A stretch of DNA of 64,000 nt, from assembly GCA_037576195.1 (NCBI GenBank), contig CM075101.1, positions 24,986,001 through 25,050,000 on the forward strand, read 5' to 3'. Origin of the DNA: Phytoseiulus persimilis. Taxonomy: Eukaryota > Arthropoda > Arachnida > Mesostigmata > Phytoseiidae. The position numbers were made by a program, and so were the translations under genes. The notes under the pieces are model-generated. The model made no database searches and was not told the DNA's origin. It saw only the letters and a list, made by a program, of their open reading frames with translations. Of the stretch, positions 1-12,900 are shown one piece after another (position 1 is the first letter of the stretch; each line of letters begins with the position of its first letter).

Positions 1-2030
1 AGTAAAAGTGCTGCGGCTCACAAAAAGTACGATTCCATGGGGTCTCCAGTCAAGACTCTTCACCTACGAGCAGCTCTGGCATGTTTTGGCGCGTTCCCAT
101 GAGCCAAGGGGAGAGAGACTGCGTGAAAGTGCCAGAAAACACTCATACTGGGGGCGCGTTTAGCAGACTACGCCTCGGCGGAGCGGTGTTTCTTTTGAGT
201 GAGTTCTGCCGAATGTATCGAGCTGATTGTCAACCTATTGTAATTATCTTCGAACTCCTATCGTAATGCGATGGAAGCATGAGGAAAAATCTGGATGGGG
301 CTCTGAACGTCTCCCGAGGAGAAAATGCCGAATCCGTGACCGATTTCCCATTTGCAAGATGAGAGAAAACACGATCCTGAGGCTAATCGGAAGCTTTTTT
401 TGAGTGAACGGTGCGCGATGCTTGGCGGTTTCGTAATTCATGGCGATCGCACACAGCGAGGACCAAAATCTTCTGCCAGCGTAGTGAGCGGTACCCCTCA
501 GCAGGGTCCACGGCATCACAGCCTCTGCGCTGAAATCGGCCCCGCGCGGAAGTTGGCCTGCACCCGTCGAATCGATAAGTCCGCAAGCCGTTGGATACAA
601 GTGACAATTACCTGTTCCGGGAAGCTTCCGGGGGCTTCTCGTAATGGTTTTCTTTCCGAAGTTTAGTGATTCCCCAACAAGTTTTCTCCAAGTCCGAGGA
701 GGACGGTCTGAAACTTATTCTGAGAAACACTCTCCTCTCCTCTAACGAAGCACAAACTCGATTCATCGAGGTTTCCGACATCGGGACCAATCAGGCTTTA
801 TGGAGATTCGCCCGAGAATCTGAGATAGGGAAGTAACACCGCGTCGTCGCTGGTCGGAAAGACACAGCGCGAGGCTACTTCTCGAGGGAGCCCAAGCCCC
901 TCAGCCACTTTCCACCCAGGACTTCTCAGATTTCTTTGCTGCCCTAAACCAGTTCCCACGAGTCCATCCACCCTCCCGTTTGTTCAAGACACTGTGCGTC
1001 CGTGTGTATTTTCGGACGAATTTCGCCACGAATGGATTTTTCATTCCAGGGAGAGCGAGTTGAGCGAGAGAGCACTCACAGCTTTGGGAAACATGGTCAT
1101 CATTAGACCCAGTTCGCATGGGAATCGATGCGGACAGTCGATAACGTATCACTCCTCGGATCTTGACATTGATATCCAAACATAATAACAGAAAAGGTTC
1201 ACCAAAGACATCCATAAGAGTTGCGACATGGACCTGACAGGGGTTGAGCCGACGACTGTACGGGGATTCCACAAGCGGAAAGCATTCGGGCGTTTTGATA
1301 GTTGGTGGGAGGTGGACAGACTCTCAAATAGAGCGGGTGGTCATCTTTTGGATTGGCATTCCGAGATTCCAGTTCACTTGTCGGCATCGGGGATCGAATT
1401 CGCAGCCTCGGAAACAGTCAGCTGCAAACCCTTGATCTTTGAATTCGGCGAGCCAGACGGCGGCGAAGACCAATGAATGGCTGGATATACTCTTCGGCCT
1501 GAGTGGAGTGGGCAGTATTCTGTCCGACCGAATGGCCCTCTTCATCAGACCTCCGCTGGAAAATTTCCCGCTGGCACAAGCAAACGTTTTTTTTCGCGAC
1601 CTTACCGGAGAAAAAAAACGAGGAGAGCCTCCGCAAACGAAGCCGCTCCATGAACAGTCCGCGAAAATTAGTCGTGGATTCAAGTGCACAGGATCTATTC
1701 CCGTGCTCGAGTGGCTTCAAACCCTCTCAGTGAGAGGCGTCCACAGAGTTTGCTGGATGCCAGCGGCTCATTATGAGCGGAATTTGCATATCCCTGGTCG
1801 TGGAAGACTTTTCACGGTTGGTTACTCTGAGCAAGTTTGAAGCATCATCCCTACATACAATCAGGACGAGCCATGCCATCAAATGAGAAAGAAGTGACAC
1901 ATAGAACAGTTGCCCAGCTTGGGAGTTCCTCCGTACGTTCGAGTTCTCTGGGTACTTCATTGATACGAGTCGAATTCATACTAGAATGAGTACGGCAGAA
2001 ATCACCATTGAATAAATACAGCCTTCCTAT
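1..2030. other. Intergenic DNA without a recognised gene
   Basis: Open frames on both strands are short, overlap one another and resemble no family I know. The only structure I can point to is a tRNA-like remnant near 1391-1465, listed separately. The right edge is the putative end of the NRF-6-like transcript. Confidence 0.5.
1380..1465 (-). repeat. Possible tRNA-derived SINE remnant
   Basis: On the minus strand, 1391-1401 reads GAATTCGATCC, one base away from an RNA polymerase III B box (GGTTCGANNCC). It is preceded by a stem-loop-like stretch resembling a tRNA anticodon arm. A possible but poor A box (TGGCTCGCC) lies upstream. The bases after the B box (CCGATGCCGACAA) loosely echo the end of the better tRNA-like head at 29.3 kb (CCGGCCGGGACAA). 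No target duplication was found. It may be chance similarity. Confidence 0.22.
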
Positions 2031-2036
2031 TTTATT
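2031..2036 (-). promoter_or_regulatory. Polyadenylation signal of the NRF-6-like gene
   Basis: TTTATT on the plus strand is AATAAA on the minus strand, 269 bases after the stop codon of the NRF-6-like gene. The site is inferred from motif and position only. Confidence 0.45.
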
Positions 2037-2304
2037 TATCGTCATTTCCTGTCTGGCTCTGTCTGTCTGCCCGTCAGTTCATCCAGCAGCTCGTTCACTT
2101 CTGCCCGCGGTCATGTTGATGATCTGCTTCATTCGATCTTGGCGTCTCCGGCTTCGGCAAAAGCAGCGGCTCGCCTATCGGGCGGGCGTGCGGTCTGTAT
2201 GTACGAGCAACGGGCAGCATTTATAACTCACTATGATGCCAGATGATAGAAGAAATGCAGCGCGATTTGATTACACGTGAGATCCGATGCAACGCTCAAA
2301 ACTG

Positions 2305-5300
2305 TTAGAGCTTTGATGAAACGGGCGTTGCTGCCAATGAGCTGCCGGTCTTCCCAGGGTCGGAGGCGGTGCGAGCGCCACCGTTCATAGTACCCATGGC
2401 GTTCGTCGCATCTTTGGAAACAACGGCGGGTAGAGAAGAACCGTCGCCACCGCCAGGAGGCGGGGGCGATCTTCGCCGATTGACGAGAAGTTTGTCCACA
2501 TTAGCTAATGGCTTCTCTACGAACACGTACAACACCGCAGCTAGGACGAAACTCTGCATCAAGGTGCCGAGCACTCCCTGCGACTGCAACAAGAATGGGT
2601 TTTTGATGTCAGACTCTGTCAGCGTACCTTGATTCTTAGAGGAACTAGTCGAATCCTAGTCAGCGGCAGGCACAGCGATTACCGATTGGTGGATCATATT
2701 TACCAGAGTCACGAAGTTGTACTGGAGCGACGCGTTTTTGAGGTTGGCGTAGCCGAGAGACCCGAGTGGAAAGTGTATGAGGTAGACACCGTAGCTCAAT
2801 TTCCCCAAAGCAAACATCGTGGGGTGAGATAAGAATCGTCGGAGCGGCTCTGAAATTGGATTTCCCAGAGTTTGAACGTCTTCGGTCGCGAAGAGACACC
2901 GTCTGACGATATTTTAATTATCCATTTTTTCTCCAATGGTCCGAAGAAGTTTCTCGTTATAAGCCTTACCAGCGTAGAATAACGAACAAGCGGTGAGAGT
3001 CCAGAGATATATCAAGGCGTGCAGGGGTCGAGACACTCCCGCGTAGATCGACATGCCGATCTGAATGTCCAAGAACGAAACTAGTTACTCGTGGATAACC
3101 CCGCGGATACTGCGGCAAGAACAGCCTGAAGGATTCGAACTACGCATGCGCCGTCGCAGATCCACATTTTCGTCGTCGCGATCAAAAGCTCCGAGCGCTG
3201 GATTCGCTTCCGGCGCTTGCATATTGTGAAGGGGTGTCGCGGTTCCTAACCATCCCTCAGACCCGGAGAACTGCAGCGAAAGAGGAGGATGCAACAACAT
3301 CCTGAGGTTGAATGTTTGCTTACAACTTACCCCGGCCGGTGAGAACACTTGGATGGATGAGTAAGTGATCAGATACGTTTGAATGATGAAGAGACTGCCC
3401 GACAGAATCCACAGGAGACTCTTGGCGAACTGCGGAAAACGAGGAATCGAATTTTGGATGATTGCTTCCCACATAGAGACTCCGACAAAGTTCAAATGAG
3501 CTATAGGCGCATACCGTAGTGAAGTTTGGGGGGCGGTCTTGGAGAGTTTCGACCAGAACCGCGCACAGCATGCCCATGACGTAAGCCGCGATTTGAGTGT
3601 AGGGTCGCGTGTACAGATCCAGAGCTTTACCAGCAGCTGTGTACCGCCTGTTTGAAGCGTATTAGATTAGCAATGGTATAGGGATTCGAATGACAAACTC
3701 GGTAAAGCTGATTTGATTTTATTTCACAACTCGCAAATAATCGCCGTTTCGAATCGAAATGGGAAACGAGTGTTGCGCGGAACATAAGAAGCGGAAGAGT
3801 ATCGAGGAAGCAAACTTACTTTCCCTCGAGGTCCGCCCTTGCTACAACTCCTGAGGCTCCCTCTTGAAGCGTCTCGATGCCTACGTAAACGGAGGTCAGG
3901 CCAACCACCAGAAGGCATGTGAGGAGAGCAGCCCGAGGAGACCTGGTCGAGCACAAGAGGAAATAAAATCGTTGTGAGCACACGATCAACCCACATAGAC
4001 GAAGCCCATGCGCGAAAATTAGAGATAACAGGGATGATTTCCCGTGGAACCCACCTTCTGTAGAAAACTGAAAGAGCAACAACCCATGGGTATATCTTCA
4101 AATCAGTTGCAATGTACCACAAATGAGTCAGACATTGCTCCCGGAAGAGATCGATGTAGTTATTCGACAAGCACGGTAGGAGGTACCACTCTCTGGAACA
4201 CGAGCCGATATTGTTGAAGTAGAAGCCTTCTCGTGGACTGGCTGTCTGACTGATCTGTGGAAGAGACACGCATTCGAAACTTAGAGCCGAAAATTTGAGA
4301 ATGTTTTTTCGGCTAATATCGCATCCATGCTGACCTTTGCAAAATCCCTAAACTCACCAGAGGGTAGAAGAGAGTCGTCAGTAAAACTATCAAGGCGGGT
4401 ATGACCAACTTGACGTAACGTCTGGCAAAGCTGACAATCACATATCTGAGTGGCTGTTTCGTGGAGAAGCGTTTCGTTCCCAGATGAACCAAATAGCCGC
4501 TGCAAAAATTATTCGACGGAAGTTGAAATGCGATCGCATCACTCAAAGCCCACTAAAAGGAGACCGTTATTCGACATACTCTCGTGAAATACTTCTTTCG
4601 ACGCTTTTGAACAAACCTTATGAAGAAGAAGCCCACGACGGCGAGGTTGATATTGCTGAACAGTTGGAACCATAGCGAACGACTCACCACGTTGAAAAAC
4701 GCTCCGGGATTTTCTAGAAAGAGGAACCTCTGTCATTCCGCCGGTAGCTGACGTCTATGTTCGTAGAATGGAATAGGCAAAGTCGAGAGGCCACGGTATT
4801 TGACGTGCATGCATTTTCCGGAATCCCTCCCAGCCACTTGTTCACTCAATTGCACTCAAATCCAAGCACTAACGGGTGAATTCCGGCGACGGAAATATGA
4901 TAAGATGGCCGGCTGAAATCCAGAGACACAAGAGGAGTTTGAGCCCATTCAAGAACCCCGTTCGACTTTGAGGATCACCGCCGTCGAGGAGACTTGTCCA
5001 ATTCTTCGACATGGCGAAACAGCGCATGAACCTTCCTGAAAGCAGAAAATATATGGGAGTCGGTGGTAAACAGGAAATGACACTCCCCCTCGGAAATATC
5101 CCACCGCACGGTGTATGTTAAGAGTCTACGAATCTCCATGAGCTGCAGAGCAAGCCTCCAACCATAGCTCGTAGTTCAAGCTCTACATCGGGAAGTCCCA
5201 CTCAACCCTCAGTGCCCTCCCCCCCCCCCACTTCCCGCGAATTCCCCTTCCGCCCATATTCACTCGAAAACTACCCAATTGATTTCTTTTTCAAAACATG

Positions 5301-6918
5301 AGCTGTTTCTCATACTTGCCACGACGTCATACCTGGGAACGACTTTCCGAAAAGTGAGTTATTCATGTCGAGAACGGTTCCCGCCAGGGAGAGACCAAGT
5401 ATGCAGGTGAAGATGAACCTTAAAATTCAGCCATAGTAAACATATGATCCTGGGGCCCGCGTCAATCGGTCCGATCGTCAACAATGACTCGCACTCACAG
5501 TATGACCATTTGATGGATCTCGAATGGAGGTGAATCGCCGTTCTGACAGGAGCTCACTTCGGCTCGCAGTCCATACATGTCCGAAACTGCAACCAATTTC
5601 CAAAGTTAGGGGGATCCGACAAGCTCAGGTTCCTCTGTCGTGAAGCGCGGTCGAAGCTCTTCCGAAAAGCATAATCACATCTCTCCCAAAGACGACGTCA
5701 ACTTCAAAAACTTCGACAGCTCGATCCGCCTCTGATTGTATTCCACTCACTCGTGTTCAATGCAATCTGGACGTCCTGCTTGGAGCAGTCCCGCGGCACG
5801 CACAAGGAGGCGAAAAGTCCTGTGTAGATCCCTTTGATGACTTCAGGAACGGCTTGAACGTTGAGGCCAGACGTTTTCTGATCGGCAAAAAGAGGAGATT
5901 CCTTTCAACTCCGCAGTTTCAAACTTATCAGGGGTGCTTCAGAAAGTCCCACCGCCTGCGAGCGTTCTCTAACAAATATCATTTACCATTAAAGGAAGGG
6001 ACACCCACGTGAATTTCGGAAGTCAGGCTTTTGTAGAAGGAGTTGTTTCCGTTGAAACCCAGTTTCACTTTGCAATAGTGCGCTTGTGGGTCGTCCTGTG
6101 CCTCATCATCTGCAACGAGGAAAGGAAAGAGACGAATTTGTGAGGCTGCCCACGCCATTTCCATTTAGTCAACGATTCCTGTCGGGAACCGTGAGTATGA
6201 GTGGCCATACCTGATGGCTCCGGCTGCCAAAGACATTGTTCGAAGCTGCCGTGAGCCTGGGTTTGGCCGAGGAAGATGTTCTCCGGTATGAATCCGTTCG
6301 AAATCAACACTGCAAATTCAGGTTGTTAGCTCTTCCAAGCGCAAAGGCGGAGTGACCATTGTTCTCGGAACGAGTTCGAGGGCAATCAAGCGCGGCGACT
6401 CAATTTCAGGCCGAATACTCACTTTTATTGGCCCACATTTTGCCACTCTGGAGTGCTCTACCGGTTCTCAAGAGAGCTGTAGTGCACTCCTCCGAGAGTT
6501 CTTCATTGAACATCAAAGCTTCTCCTGAAAAAAAAGAGAGCGAACTGCTCGTTTGCTGCGACCTTAACTTGTACACGGATTCCCGCGACTCCAGCTCATG
6601 GTGATCTCTTGAGATTTCAAAATTTTCGAGACTCGATGCCGCAGAACTATGCGGCGACTCGTTGGAAGAATCTCTCGAATATCGTTCCGGTATAACGATT
6701 TCCTCGTGGCCGTTAAAAGTTGGGAACACAAGAGAAGCGAGTAGAGGGGGGAAGCACGGAACAGGTATTCGTGAGCACTCACCTATCGGTAGGAGAAGCT
6801 TCTGTGCCGGATTCAAGAGAACACTGACATCCTCTTTGAAATTTCTTTGACTCCCTTCGGCGGAATCAAAGTAAGCCGAATAGTGCAGCAGGAACGATAG
6901 CAAGATGATTGGCTTCAT
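2305..6918 (-). CDS. NRF-6-like multi-pass acyltransferase (nose resistant to fluoxetine family), 17 exons
   Basis: The coding exons, in order, are 6783-6918, 6423-6524, 6211-6309, 6009-6109, 5751-5877, 5499-5586, 5333-5418, 4874-5035, 4617-4713, 4358-4499, 4055-4254, 3820-3942, 3515-3647, 3331-3429, 2970-3060, 2704-2849 and 2305-2583. All introns are GT..AG, all phases agree, and the sum is 2211 bases (736 residues plus stop). The first Met starts a signal peptide (MKPIILLSFLLHYSAYF). A lumenal NRF domain follows, with its conserved Cys pattern (SEECTTALL, SFEQCLW, HYCKVKL, SLCVPRDC). A multi-pass acyltransferase-3 domain comes next, including VGFFFISGYLV, the THLWYIATDL motif, RPYTQIAAYVMGM and LSYGVYLIHFPLG. 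The tail is Pro/Gly/Ser-rich. In C. elegans, nrf-6 and ndg-4 act in uptake of drugs and yolk lipids; substrate and membrane location here are unknown. The donor of exon 4 (6009) was chosen over a nearby GT because it restores phase. The exon 7 acceptor is a weaker TAAG. Confidence 0.93.
5219..5229 (+). repeat. Poly-C tract in an NRF-6-like intron
   Basis: Eleven consecutive C lie in the intron between exons 7 and 8 of the NRF-6-like gene. It is a simple homopolymer and may be unstable in sequencing. Confidence 0.8.
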
Positions 6919-9900
6919 TTGAAACGCCCTGCCAAACACGATGCTCTGTAATGGGAGCGAACAAAATCACTTTTTACTATTACTATATATTCCTATTCGA
7001 AAGCGAACCGTACTTTCCTCCAGATTCCGGAGGACGGGAATATCGCGCTGTTCACTTCTTGGCAAGTTTAAGGGAATTCGAGTCACATTCAAGGATCGCG
7101 CCCCACGGTCTGCGGCACTCCGCGGGCATCTGTTTTTCGCGATTGGTCTCGAAGAAATCGCTAACCCAGAGCATCCCAGCAGGTACTGCCCAGGACTCGC
7201 GACTTCCGGATACTCGACTCTCAAATGCCCTACCCTGTCACACCCTTCCCCATTCCAAGTGGGCTCAAGCGTGCAGCGCAACGAAGCTAATATCGCAGGT
7301 CACAATGTTTTATCATTGATTTGGGTAATTTAGGAACGCGATATCTGCCTTGAAATCATTCGACGTTATATATAGAAGCCGAACAAGATAACGCACTGGC
7401 TTGGAGCTATTGCATCTGACTCGTACACCTGAGCAGAGTTCTCCAAGCCCAGGGGACCTCGCCCGAGGTGAACCATTCCACAACCACTTCATGAATAACA
7501 CACGAAAACTTACTTTCCAACTTCGATCGTCCTTTGGAGACTTAACAAATACCAATGAGAACGTGGTATCTCAACCAGAGCGAGTACAAACAGTCGGGAG
7601 CGAGCACAGTTGTACGCCAAAGCCACCGTTCCAGGCAGAACTGACCGCGATGCCGAGCAAGCGAAACCTTCAGGCAGCTCCAGACATGCCAGAGGTTCGA
7701 CGTGCACCTCGAATCAGCAGCCGCGGCGAGTCAACAAATCCAGCCCCTCTCATAACGAGATCCCAATTACTGCGTAGGAATTCATGTCGGGCATTTCGAC
7801 CTCTGGAATTCGGGGGTCGAGCGGTTGGTGGCTGAGCACACAGCAAGACCATAGAAGCTGGTCCGAAAGAGAACACACGAAATGCAACAAGAAAAGTGGT
7901 CGAGGATGGCTTCCGAAGTGAGCGATCTATTACGCGAATTTCTGTTTGTTCCTCTCCTCTTGCTCCTTGGGAATCGATTAGTATCCCTCCCAAGACGATA
8001 ATTGAGAGCTAGCAAAGGAAAACAAATGGAGGCGAAAATCCAAATAGATTCGTTCGAGGCAGTTCGTAAGTCTCCTGTTCCGAATGAGCTGTCCTACGTG
8101 TTTGCGTTCCCCCCGAGCACGGAAGAGCAGCAAAAAATCCAAAAACGGGGAGGCTTTGAGAAATTCTGGTGAATCACATGAGATATGGACGGCGTAAACC
8201 AATATGACTAGTGATGACTTTTTGTTGTCAAGGTAAATGGATTCGACATTGTCGGGCATCCACGCAGCCTCTCGAACGGCCTACCAGTCAGTCAGTCGTA
8301 ATGTTTCTGCCGCAGAATGATTGACAGCCACTGACCTTCGGTAGTACTCCATTGAAGAAAACTTCGATGACCGTTGCGCAACATTTTGCCACTTCTGTTT
8401 AGTGACGCTGAATCCCTGCTTGGGATCCAGTCAGCCGCCGCCGAGACAACAGCCTCACTATCGAAAGTGATCGGAATTTTCTGTTTCATCTGTGGCCGCA
8501 GGTTATCCAATCTGTCGAAGACGGATCTGTGACTGCACTGTGATCGTGAAATCTGACCGAGTGTCAGCAGAACTCCGTTCGTGAAAAGATCATACACCAT
8601 GTCACTTAGATCTACCGGAGTTCAACAAGCAAACGACGGAAACTGTCTAATCCAAATCCTCGCGTACCTTCATAAATCTTGATCGAACACCGATCGCTTC
8701 CGATTTCTCTCGTTAACGACGATTCCGCAGAAGCTCAATGCGAGTCTGGATCAGATTTGCGGCGAGGCAATCGACCCCGGGATCGACGCCGATATTGTGG
8801 ACGGATTTCTTTAATTGAACGGTCGAAACAACGGATCGGAGCTGGAGCAAGTCCCGGATGCACTATTCACACGTTTATACCTAGTTACGAAACTTCGCTT
8901 GCGTCACGAGCGGCACCAACTTATATAGAAGTGACACGCGCGTTATCGTCGACCAGATGTCTGTCTGGCCCACCGTCTGACAAGGGGGTAAGCGAGGAAA
9001 GCATCTGAGGAGCTCTTCAGCAGCGGACTTATTCGCGCTTCGTGCTCTTGCTCCAAAACCTTATACCAGGCTCGCCAGAGTTCCCTCCTTGTGCGTCGAC
9101 TGTTCGATAACGCCCGAAGCGATGGAATCTCCCCGGTTGGACTTGAGTGCGAAACTCATTGAGAACTTAAGAGTGGATGATTTCATTTCCGCAGTTGCGG
9201 GCGCCATATAGAACTAGGGGAGCAGTCGAGGAACGGCGGGTACTATCTAGTCTCGAGAGTGTCTGCGTCATAGGTTACTTCCAAGAGCAAATTAGCGTAC
9301 ATACGGAGAAAAATCCACTCACCATTTTCATGGATCATATACTTCCACTGCTACTGGGACTATACTGCCGGTTTTTCGGACAAGCGCTGAGCCGGAGCAA
9401 ATCCGCACCTTTCCTGCTGAACCGCGGCTGAAACCCCTCGCCAGGCCCAGCAACGGCGGCTAGCTGGCACCCTCTCTTTGTGTTGAGCCGTATGGACGAC
9501 GTAGTCGCCGTTGTCGTCGCCAATGCCGCGTTCGACGTCGTTGATGTTGTCGCTATCGTCGCCGCCGTCGACGACACACGATAGATGCTTTTTCGCGACA
9601 AAGTGTTATGCGGATGTTCGAAGCCTAGACACACACGCATGCGAGCCCCCAGTCGGATCCAGACGTACGCGCGCGCCGTAGCTGAAACTGATGGCGCGAC
9701 CGCATGCGGGCTTGGTTTTCGCTCACGTGATTTGAAGCAGCGTACACTGAACAGAGAATGAGCGGTCGCATCTGGAACCTGAGAGAACTGTTACTCGTCA
9801 TTAGTCCGTAGACCAATTTATGCGGCCACATACGCGAACTGACAGCCGTATCGAAAAGCTCGGTCCACCTTGGCCGCCACGGCTAAGTCGGAGCGAGACC

Positions 9901-12900
9901 TCGACACCTGAACTGCCCCTTGGGGAGGAATAAAGGTTTTAACAGAATATACCCAACGCCCAGAAGAATTACTCAGTCGTTGCACAACTGGACGCGAGGT
10001 CAACGCAAGAAAGCGATCGATATTTGTGACTTTGCCCTGATCTGCTCCTTTCACGCGCGCCATGCTATTGGGTGATTCGATAACGGTGATTCCGAGCCAC
10101 CACTGCGCTATTTTCTGCTGGGTTCACGGTGGTCCAGAGACTCGGGTTCTCCTTTGGGATTTCGTCGATCAGCTCGCGTTTCTGAGGGCTCTCCGAGATT
10201 CCTCTGCTAAGGCTCGAAGTCGCAAAAACCGTTTCCCGGTTCCAATGTATAGAACAGGGAAATACCTCCCAAATCAGTTTGAGGGAATGGTTCGGCGCTT
10301 GCAGCACCCACGGAGGAGATCCACACATGATTTGAATAAACGAATAAGACTTTTCGACAAAGCGTACAGCGCTCCATTACAGTGTTGTACAATCGAAGCT
10401 CTTCCTGAATCCACTAATTTGGTGACCTTTGCTACCGAAGAGCGGAGGGTCTGGATTAAAATTTCCTCCATGATACTACTTCAAGCATAGCTTTCTTCCG
10501 GTCCCAGTCTCGGCATCGATTTTGGTGAGCGAAATTAATTCTCACCGATATGATGCAGCTGTCCATCCAGCCGACTGAAAGGAAGCCCCTACTGGTTACA
10601 TGAGGATGCTCGACGTGATGGGACGACTTTGAGCCGCGCCAATGTTTTGTAAACCCCGGAAGTGAACGCGAGTAAACACGGATCGAAGAATTCTACGCGC
10701 GCTTTTTTTCGAAGATGTGATACCCCAAGGTCGCCGTGAAACTTAGGCTGATTCTGGGCGCTTGAAGTCGCTACAAATGATCAGCGACCTTCTGGAGCTC
10801 ATGATTTTAGCGGGCGACCTTTCAAAATTCTCTGTGGGCTTGTGCGGTGGGACGTGCTCACGAAGCACCCCGCAGTGATGTGTGCCGACTGGTTCTGCAG
10901 CCAGCCTGCCGATCTACCGTCCGACTCTCTGATTGAGTACGAGTGTGAGTTTCGATCGATGAGCCAGCCGGCAATAAGGCAGGGGCGGTCCTCCGAACCA
11001 TTGTATCTTTCTCTGATAGAGTTGTATTCCTTTCATTTGTGCATGCAAGCTCGCGCCGCTTGTTTTCGCTATTCGGTTCTCAAGCCCGAGCTGTAACCAC
11101 ACCACGAAATCGCGGTCAGCTCCAGTTCTCCGCGTGCGGCCTGAAAACTTTCAGAGTATCCGGGCGGCGGTTGAGGGCTCTGCGCTAAAAGGGCCATCGC
11201 TGTGGGTAGCTTGTGGAATGAACATGTTGGGGAAGAGGATTTCTTTTCTTCACGGTCTCAACTCCGCATTCTTCAGTTTTCTACCTCTCCATATGATGAG
11301 TAAGCCGTCCACCAGATGTGGTGCCCGGGTTCCCTATCCCTGTTGGAGTTTTCTCATTCCTTTTCCAACAAGAATCTAAAGCACGCTGTTCGGTGGGGCG
11401 CTCGTTCGCGACCAGCCCTCCATCAGTCACTTTCTTCGGCTGATGAGAACAGAAAAGAGTAGAAAGTGAACATGATCGCGATGATCGATCAAAATCGGAA
11501 CGAGGATTGGTTCCAAGAGTATTCATTGTATCTTAATCATGATCGATTCTAGATCGTCTCCGCAAACGGCTAAAACAGTAACTAACTCTCATTTATCTGC
11601 TGAAGTCGGCAAAGCCTGTGCATAGTGATTATGGGCGTTCACTAGGTGGCTGAGCGATGGGGAGCTTTCGTAATTACGATGCTCTCATGGTTGGATATGG
11701 CACCGAGTCGTTGAGACTGTGTAGCTGCGACCGACCCGCCACGTCGGAAAAGTTCCCCGCTCAAATCCCAACTTGCAGCTTGTCACCAAGGAGCCTCATC
11801 GAACTTCACTCTGGAAACCGAAATTCGTTCCGCTAGTGAATGAAGAGGGAAAGGCCGAGTCAAAGAAACAAAGCAGATCATATCGCCGACGTATGAGGAT
11901 CCAAAGCGATCTGAAACTAGACGATTCATGGGGAGTCAGGGCCAGGGTGGGAGCAAGGGAAACAAAATCAGCCGGACGGACCAGTCAGCGGACCAGCCCC
12001 GCGGCGGAACAACTTTCGGAACAATTGGACAAAATCATTGATGGTCCACGATCGACCCGACGAGCAGTCTGCGAGGAGAGCCAACGGTATTGATTTCTGC
12101 GGTGCTGTCCCGAACGGAATCAGGTTCGAAGACCTCTCCTCCCTCATCGCGGGAAGAACTCCACTTTCGCCGAGAGCCTCGCGAAGATACATATCCAGAG
12201 CCTTGTACCGAAATTGATGTGGAGTTTCGTACCGAGGAAATTCGACGTGTTGTGCCGAAGGGCCCGTGGGAATGGCCAACTTCGTCGGAAGCGAACAGTA
12301 GACGAGGAGCCATATTTTTTCTCGTCTAAATGTGAAACAGCTCAGCCTGTCCCCACTCCCCGAAAACATTGGCATACGGATATTTCCAGTATCCTGCATG
12401 CGGAGCATGCTCTCCTAGGTCGTGCACGACAAATCCCGTGCTCCGTTAGTTGGACCTCTGTAAGCTGGGTAAAGGAAGTTAGCTGTCCTATATTGTCAGA
12501 CATCCGGATTGTGACGAGTTTTCATCGCTCTCCTTGTCCAGCTCGGGCGTTGGAAAGTGAGACAGCTTGTCGGAAATTCCGATTTCAGATGGCGCCGAAA
12601 GCTGGGCGATTAGCTCGACCGCTGATCTGATTCGCAGCAATGAGACGTTTGCTCGGGGTCCATGTCTGAGTTCCGGAGCTCTTTCGAAACCTTTCGCACG
12701 TCATCGGCTCAGGGTGCTCCAGGACACATTCCGGCTGCACTATTAAAGACATATTCCAATCTCGTTAGAGCGGTAGGCGTCGCCGACCGGGAACGACCTC
12801 CTGTTACGTGGGGCGAGAACGATGGTACGGACGGTGCCTGGCGCCGCCGATCATCGGGCCTCTCATGACTCTCAGGTTAGACATCAAGAGGTTACGTGAG

